This document shows, one piece after another, positions 5,052-7,740 of a stretch of DNA of 7,740 bases. This DNA comes from MESE01 sp036675035 (GTDB lineage Bacteria > Pseudomonadota > Gammaproteobacteria > Burkholderiales > Burkholderiaceae_D). The notes under the pieces are model-generated. The model searched no databases. It worked only from the letters and a program-made list of their open reading frames with translations, and was not told the origin of the DNA. A program made the position numbers and the translations under genes. The stretch's first letter is position 1. Every line of letters begins with the position of its first letter. The DNA lies in contig JAKFFO010000107.1 of NCBI GenBank assembly GCA_036675035.1, forward strand, positions 1 to 7,740, written 5' to 3'.

Positions 5052-6980
5052 TCAGTTCGTGTGAGCAGCATCGACATGATCAATCATGATGAGGCGAAAG
5101 CGGTTGATATCAAATCCGATTTCGTTATCAATTCGCTCCAGCGGGCATCTGGCCGATGCTTCGAACATCGGGCGAGACACCATCACCATGCCGTCACCGC
5201 CTGGCGCTGCCTCGCTCCAGCCGGAGAAATTTTCCGTCGCCATCAGGCGCGATAATGCCTGCATACGCGTATGCGCGGCATGCGCGCGGTCGGGTTGTCC
5301 CTTGAATACCCGGACGGTTGCGAACATTGTCGTTTCCCAATCGCGCTCGTTGCCGGCTTCGACCATCCGCGAGTGCTCCTGGCCTACGTCGAGCAATTCC
5401 TTTGCCGTGATCGTTACCGCATTCAAGCGCGATAACATCTTGTCGTCCCGCTCGCTCCATGCCGGCGCTTCAGCATCCGGAGTTTCTTGCTTGCTTTCGC
5501 CGATCCTGACAAGGGATTCTTCTACCAAGCTGAGCGCACCGACCATGGCGAGCCGCTCGCGGCCCAGAGGCAAATCGCGGACAAACTGCCGGGTCGGACG
5601 CATCAGGAAAACCAGCTTGGCGTCGATTGCCTGCGCAAACAGCGCGTTGAGGCGTTCGGATGGCTGCACTGCATGTTCCTTTCTTCTTCCTGCGAGATCA
5701 TCGGCACATAGCTCATCCAGTACTTTTTCCAGCCGAGCGACCGAGCTGGTGATGTAACGTGGGTCCGTTTCGACTTCGACATGCTCGAATCGCGTCAGCA
5801 CCAGTGCAACGGATTTGGGGTCGTCCAGCCTTGATCGAGGCATGGTTTCGGGTTCCGCATACAGAACATTTGCCGATTCCAATCCGAGGATATTCGCAAG
5901 TGGCGGGACAAAGCGGACCGGCAGAGCAGACTGATCGAAGTACTTTTGCAATAGGGTCTTGTCGATGGACAGCCTGGACGCGACCTCCGGTAGTGTCAGG
6001 CCCAGGCGTGCCATCGTCGTTGTGGCGATCGATACGTGAAACGACGGCGGGATAAATCGATCTTCCTGCTCTTCAGCGATGCGTTCTCCGGTCAAACTGG
6101 AGACCAGTTCATTGTTTTTCCGAATAACGCTTTTGTATCGGGTCCATAGTTTGTCAAGATGTGCGTCCTCAAGCCGGCGCTCGCTCTCGTTTCGCGGAAC
6201 GATGTACAACGCCAATGGGTTTGCCCCCGCGAGCGCCGGGAAAACGAATCGGTTGCGGATATCGTCGCCATCGCGGGACTCCAGCCAGGCCAATATATCT
6301 TTTTCCGTTCCGGATGCGACAGTTGCGCTTCCTTCCTTGAGGACCAACTTGGCGTCTCTGCGCTGAAAGGTATGAAGGGAAAAGACACCGTCGATCCATC
6401 CACCGAACCGACCCTCGATGAGGCGGCGCATACGCTCGGCAAGCTTGGCCTGTTGCTCGATAGGGAAATCGACGCCGATGCCATGCTGATCGGTGCAGCA
6501 CACGATCCAACGCATATTCGGATAGGGATTGCCGACAAAAGCCAGCTCGACGCTACATGCCGTAGCTTCCAGCGTGCTGTATGCAAACTCAAGTTCCTCA
6601 TCAGCGAGATCTTTGCCCAGTTTCTTGCAAAGAAAGTCTGCGGCGCTGGCAAGCGATGAAAACGATTCGCGTACGGCACTCGCTGCCGGAGCGTCTGCGA
6701 ACCAGGCTGCGGCTTCCCAGCAAATCTGGGCATCCGGTGCGCGATAGGTGCGAATGCCGCGCAATACATTGAGCACTTTCAACGTATGCATGTGCTTCAG
6801 TTCTATGCCCTGCGCTGACAGCAAGTCGCGTAATTGCCGGGCCGCGAGTTTATCCGGGCCGGTGAGAGCCTGGCAGATTTGTATCGCGGTTGAGTGAGAA
6901 AGTTCGTGTGAAGAGGTGCGGACAAATTCCACGAGCGCGTGCGCCTGCGCGTCGAGCGCCAACGTTGATTGGACAGACAT
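5052..6980 (-). CDS. Large uncharacterised protein with Glyoxalase_8-like N-terminus and XRE-like helix-turn-helix
   Basis: I do not recognise this 642-aa protein as a named family. The ATG at 6980 has a good GGAG ribosome binding site (TTGGAGATATC before the ATG). There is no signal peptide or membrane helix, so it should be cytoplasmic. Residues about 28-76 (LSHSTAIQICQAL, then RQLRDLLSAQGIELKHMHTL) resemble the short helical module seen in proteins labelled glyoxalase superfamily (Glyoxalase_8), where a 'GI.L.HS.ALE.LA' pattern precedes an aromatic 'W' helix. Residues about 324-374 (GLTLPEVASRLSIDKTLLQ, then LANILGLES) fit an XRE-type helix-turn-helix with its trailing helices. The segment 145-205 is rich in aromatic residues. 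Cysteines 161 and 162 are adjacent, but no catalytic signature such as HExxH, a Walker box or a nuclease motif is visible. The gene stands alone. A DNA-binding or accessory role on a mobile element is only an inference. Confidence 0.75.
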   Translation of the reverse strand: MSVQSTLALDAQAHALVEFVRTSSHELSHSTAIQICQALTGPDKLAARQLRDLLSAQGIELKHMHTLKVLNVLRGIRTYRAPDAQICWEAAAWFADAPAASAVRESFSSLASAADFLCKKLGKDLADEELEFAYSTLEATACSVELAFVGNPYPNMRWIVCCTDQHGIGVDFPIEQQAKLAERMRRLIEGRFGGWIDGVFSLHTFQRRDAKLVLKEGSATVASGTEKDILAWLESRDGDDIRNRFVFPALAGANPLALYIVPRNESERRLEDAHLDKLWTRYKSVIRKNNELVSSLTGERIAEEQEDRFIPPSFHVSIATTTMARLGLTLPEVASRLSIDKTLLQKYFDQSALPVRFVPPLANILGLESANVLYAEPETMPRSRLDDPKSVALVLTRFEHVEVETDPRYITSSVARLEKVLDELCADDLAGRRKEHAVQPSERLNALFAQAIDAKLVFLMRPTRQFVRDLPLGRERLAMVGALSLVEESLVRIGESKQETPDAEAPAWSERDDKMLSRLNAVTITAKELLDVGQEHSRMVEAGNERDWETTMFATVRVFKGQPDRAHAAHTRMQALSRLMATENFSGWSEAAPGGDGMVMVSRPMFEASARCPLERIDNEIGFDINRFRLIMIDHVDAAHTN

Positions 6981-7121
6981 GATATCTCCAAGCCATTAGA
7001 GCCGAACAAGGCGGTGTGCGTTACCGGGCTCCGGATTGGAAACACGGGAAATCTACTGGAGAGGCTGCCTTTGCCATGTCCTGGAAGGACTGCACACACT
7101 GACACGCAGCAACTTGCGCTT

Positions 7122-7127
7122 TTTATA
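7122..7127 (-). promoter_or_regulatory. Possible -10 box for the 642-aa gene
   Basis: On the minus strand TATAAA occupies 7127-7122. Upstream, TTGGCA (7148-7143) is at a short 15-bp spacing, while TTGACT (7155-7150) is at a long 22-bp spacing. Neither is ideal, so the promoter may need an activator. It would leave a leader of roughly 135 nt before the start codon at 6980. The inverted repeat 7136-7161 overlaps both candidate -35 boxes. Confidence 0.3.
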
Positions 7128-7135
7128 GACTAACG

Positions 7136-7161
7136 CTGCGCTTGCCAATAGTCAAGCGCAG
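7136..7161. repeat. Perfect 9-bp inverted repeat, operator candidate
   Basis: CTGCGCTTG (7136-7144) and CAAGCGCAG (7153-7161) are exact inverse copies separated by CCAATAGT. One further C-G pair flanks them beyond a G-T wobble. The 26-bp dyad covers the probable -35 region of the leftward 642-aa gene and has no adjacent T run in either direction. A dimeric repressor operator, possibly for the XRE-like domain of the 642-aa product itself, explains the position better than a terminator. Confidence 0.45.
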
Positions 7162-7290
7162 TGCACGGGCACAGGCGTCAAGCAGCAGGAAACATGGTTT
7201 GCACGATAGTTTGTTGCCAATAGCCGTTTGAACATCATTGCCGCCGATTGGGCGAGGGCTTGAACAAGGCGATTCATGCGGGATGCTGGT

Positions 7291-7341
7291 AATGCGAGAT
7301 ACATCGCATTGCATAAGGAGCCTCAGCATGAAAAATGCGAT
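7291..7341 (+). promoter_or_regulatory. Possible translational switch at the start of the 88-aa gene
   Basis: AATGCGA (7291-7297) can pair with TCGCATT (7304-7310) across the loop GATACA, leaving the AAGGAG ribosome binding site (7315-7320) free. The same right arm, extended as ATCGCATT (7303-7310), can instead pair with AATGCGAT (7334-7341) just inside the coding region, which would enclose the ribosome binding site and start codon in the loop. The pairings were found by eye and their energies were not computed. Confidence 0.35.
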
Positions 7342-7594
7342 AGTCACCATCAGCGAATCACGCCCCGCGATTGCCACCATACTCGGACAAGGTCAGGTAC
7401 GTATCCCGACCGGCGGCAAAATCCGGGCCGGCATCAAGGTTCTGACGAAGAAGGCGGCAGAGCATCCGACCGCGAAGAACATCTATGACCGCGGCATTAC
7501 GGAGCACAAGTCGTTCGAAGACATCGAGCGCGCCATCAGCCAGGCGGTACCGGAAATGTCACGCTCACTACGCAACGCGCACGCGCTGGCGTAG
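7328..7594 (+). CDS. 88-aa protein resembling the N-terminus of a mobile-element protein; probably truncated
   Basis: The ATG at 7328 has an excellent AAGGAG ribosome binding site 7 nt upstream, which decides the start over longer options reaching back to 7238. The product begins MKNAIVTISESRPAIATI and includes IPTGGKIRAGIKVLTKKAAE (about residues 26-45) and HKSFEDIERAISQAVPE. From memory, the stretch from IPTGGKIRAGIKVLTKKAAE to the 'VPE' position resembles the start of much longer proteins on proteobacterial integrative elements, some labelled recombination directionality factor-like. I could not check this. In those, more than 200 residues follow the 'PE' position. Here the protein ends eleven residues later in RSLRNAHALA, which is encoded by a perfect inverted repeat. 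That suggests a deletion remnant with an intact start. It may still be made as a small basic soluble protein, but its function is unknown. Confidence 0.6.
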   Translation: MKNAIVTISESRPAIATILGQGQVRIPTGGKIRAGIKVLTKKAAEHPTAKNIYDRGITEHKSFEDIERAISQAVPEMSRSLRNAHALA

Positions 7595-7598
7595 TGAG
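7564..7598. repeat. Perfect 10-bp inverted repeat spanning the end of the 88-aa gene
   Basis: CTCACTACGC (7564-7573) and GCGTAGTGAG (7589-7598) are exact inverse copies around a 15-nt loop rich in CGCG. The right arm contains the TAG stop codon (7592-7594). The element lies between convergent genes, so it could be a bidirectional terminator stem, but neither side has a T run. It is also a candidate recombination scar, because the recognisable protein similarity stops at this point. Confidence 0.5.
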
Positions 7599-7613
7599 GA
7601 ATGTAAGCCGGAG

Positions 7614-7628
7614 ATGGCGGATCGCCAT
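7614..7628. terminator. Short perfect hairpin downstream of the HU gene
   Basis: ATGGCG (7614-7619) and CGCCAT (7623-7628) form a 6-bp stem with a 3-nt loop, eight bases after the HU stop codon in the leftward direction. It has no T run on the minus strand. It could end or protect the HU transcript, perhaps together with the larger inverted repeat beyond it. The evidence for true termination is weak. Confidence 0.35.
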
Positions 7629-7635
7629 GGGGGGA

Positions 7636-7740
7636 TTATTTCTTTTTGTTTACAGCATCTTTGAATGCTTTGCCGGCAGCGAACTTGACCGTCTTGGCGG
7701 CGGCAATCTTGATTTCCTCGCCGGTACGCGGGTTGCGTCC
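7636..7740 (-). CDS. HU-family nucleoid protein, C-terminal part (start off the right edge)
   Basis: Reading leftward from the right edge gives 34 codons and a TAA. They start GRNPRTGEEIKIAAAK and end FKDAVNKKK. GRNPRTGEEIKI is the signature of the HU/IHF family: the tip of the DNA-binding beta-arm, where the RNP proline intercalates between base pairs. The rest is the conserved C-terminal helix region. HU is a small homo- or heterodimer of about 90 residues that bends and compacts DNA, so roughly the first 55-60 residues lie outside the window. The lysine-rich end is typical of betaproteobacterial HU. Whether this is a core hup gene or an extra copy on an island cannot be told from this fragment. 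It converges with the 88-aa gene across two hairpins. Confidence 0.93.
   Translation of the reverse strand, partial: GRNPRTGEEIKIAAAKTVKFAAGKAFKDAVNKKK

Larger units (their letters stand above)
6981..7327. other. Intergenic control region between the 642-aa gene and the 88-aa gene
   Basis: These 347 bp lie between two divergent genes, and I see no convincing protein gene in them. They hold the likely leftward promoter of the 642-aa gene, a perfect 9-bp inverted repeat (7136-7161), the exact 10-bp direct repeats TTGCCAATAG (7142-7151, 7214-7223) and GAACAAGGCG (7004-7013, 7262-7271), and a hairpin next to the ribosome binding site of the rightward gene. This density of repeats suggests regulator binding sites or a worn recombination region. 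Confidence 0.55.

Noticed and set aside
5086..5757. Plus-strand open frame of 223 codons inside the 642-aa gene
   Set aside because: Its composition is Ser/Arg-rich and low in recognisable structure, it has no good ribosome binding site, and it lies entirely antisense to a gene with a good start.
6092..6769. Second minus-strand frame of 225 codons overlapping the 642-aa gene
   Set aside because: It is in a shifted frame within the larger gene with no domain signature. I looked for a frameshift joining the two, but the 642-codon frame runs through unbroken.
1..7740. tRNA, rRNA, CRISPR array, insertion sequence ends or replication origin
   Set aside because: No cloverleaf sequence, regularly spaced repeats, transposase reading frame with terminal repeats, or iteron/DnaA-box cluster was found on either strand by eye.

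Overview
The window looks like chromosomal or island DNA from a betaproteobacterium of the Burkholderiales, possibly Oxalobacteraceae. This rests on moderately high GC, the HU C-terminus at the right edge, and the style of the metal-type two-component and MFS proteins. No taxonomic marker gene is present, so the lineage is an inference.

Left block (1-4887): a metal-type sensing and export cluster. A leftward OmpR-family regulator overlaps by 11 bp the start of a sensor kinase that runs off the left edge. Divergent from it, a rightward MFS exporter with a His/Asp-rich cytoplasmic tail (NreB-like in layout) is followed by a second two-component pair of the CzcR/CusR/CopR/IrlR and CzcS/CusS type, whose genes overlap in an ATGA. 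The simplest reading is that the right-hand pair senses a metal cation in the periplasm and controls the exporter or a nearby efflux system. The left-hand pair senses something not deducible here. The 315-345 bp gap between the divergent genes holds a pyrimidine/purine-rich leader with several mutually exclusive hairpins just ahead of the exporter gene. That leader is the most striking non-coding signal in the window.

Middle (4888-6980): weak terminator-like hairpins follow the kinase gene. Then comes a leftward 642-codon gene for a large soluble protein with no family I can name. It has an N-terminal helical segment resembling the small domain found in 'glyoxalase superfamily' (Glyoxalase_8-like) proteins, and an XRE-like helix-turn-helix near its centre.

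Right block (6981-7740): a 347 bp gap contains a perfect 9-bp inverted repeat in the probable promoter of the 642-aa gene, two exact 10-bp direct repeats, and a possible translational switch. It is followed by a rightward 88-codon gene that looks like the N-terminal part of a longer mobile-element protein, ending in a 10-bp perfect inverted repeat. The leftward 3' end of an HU-family gene closes the window. This right end has the look of an eroded island boundary next to a nucleoid-protein gene.

No rRNA, tRNA, CRISPR array, intact insertion sequence or replication origin was seen.
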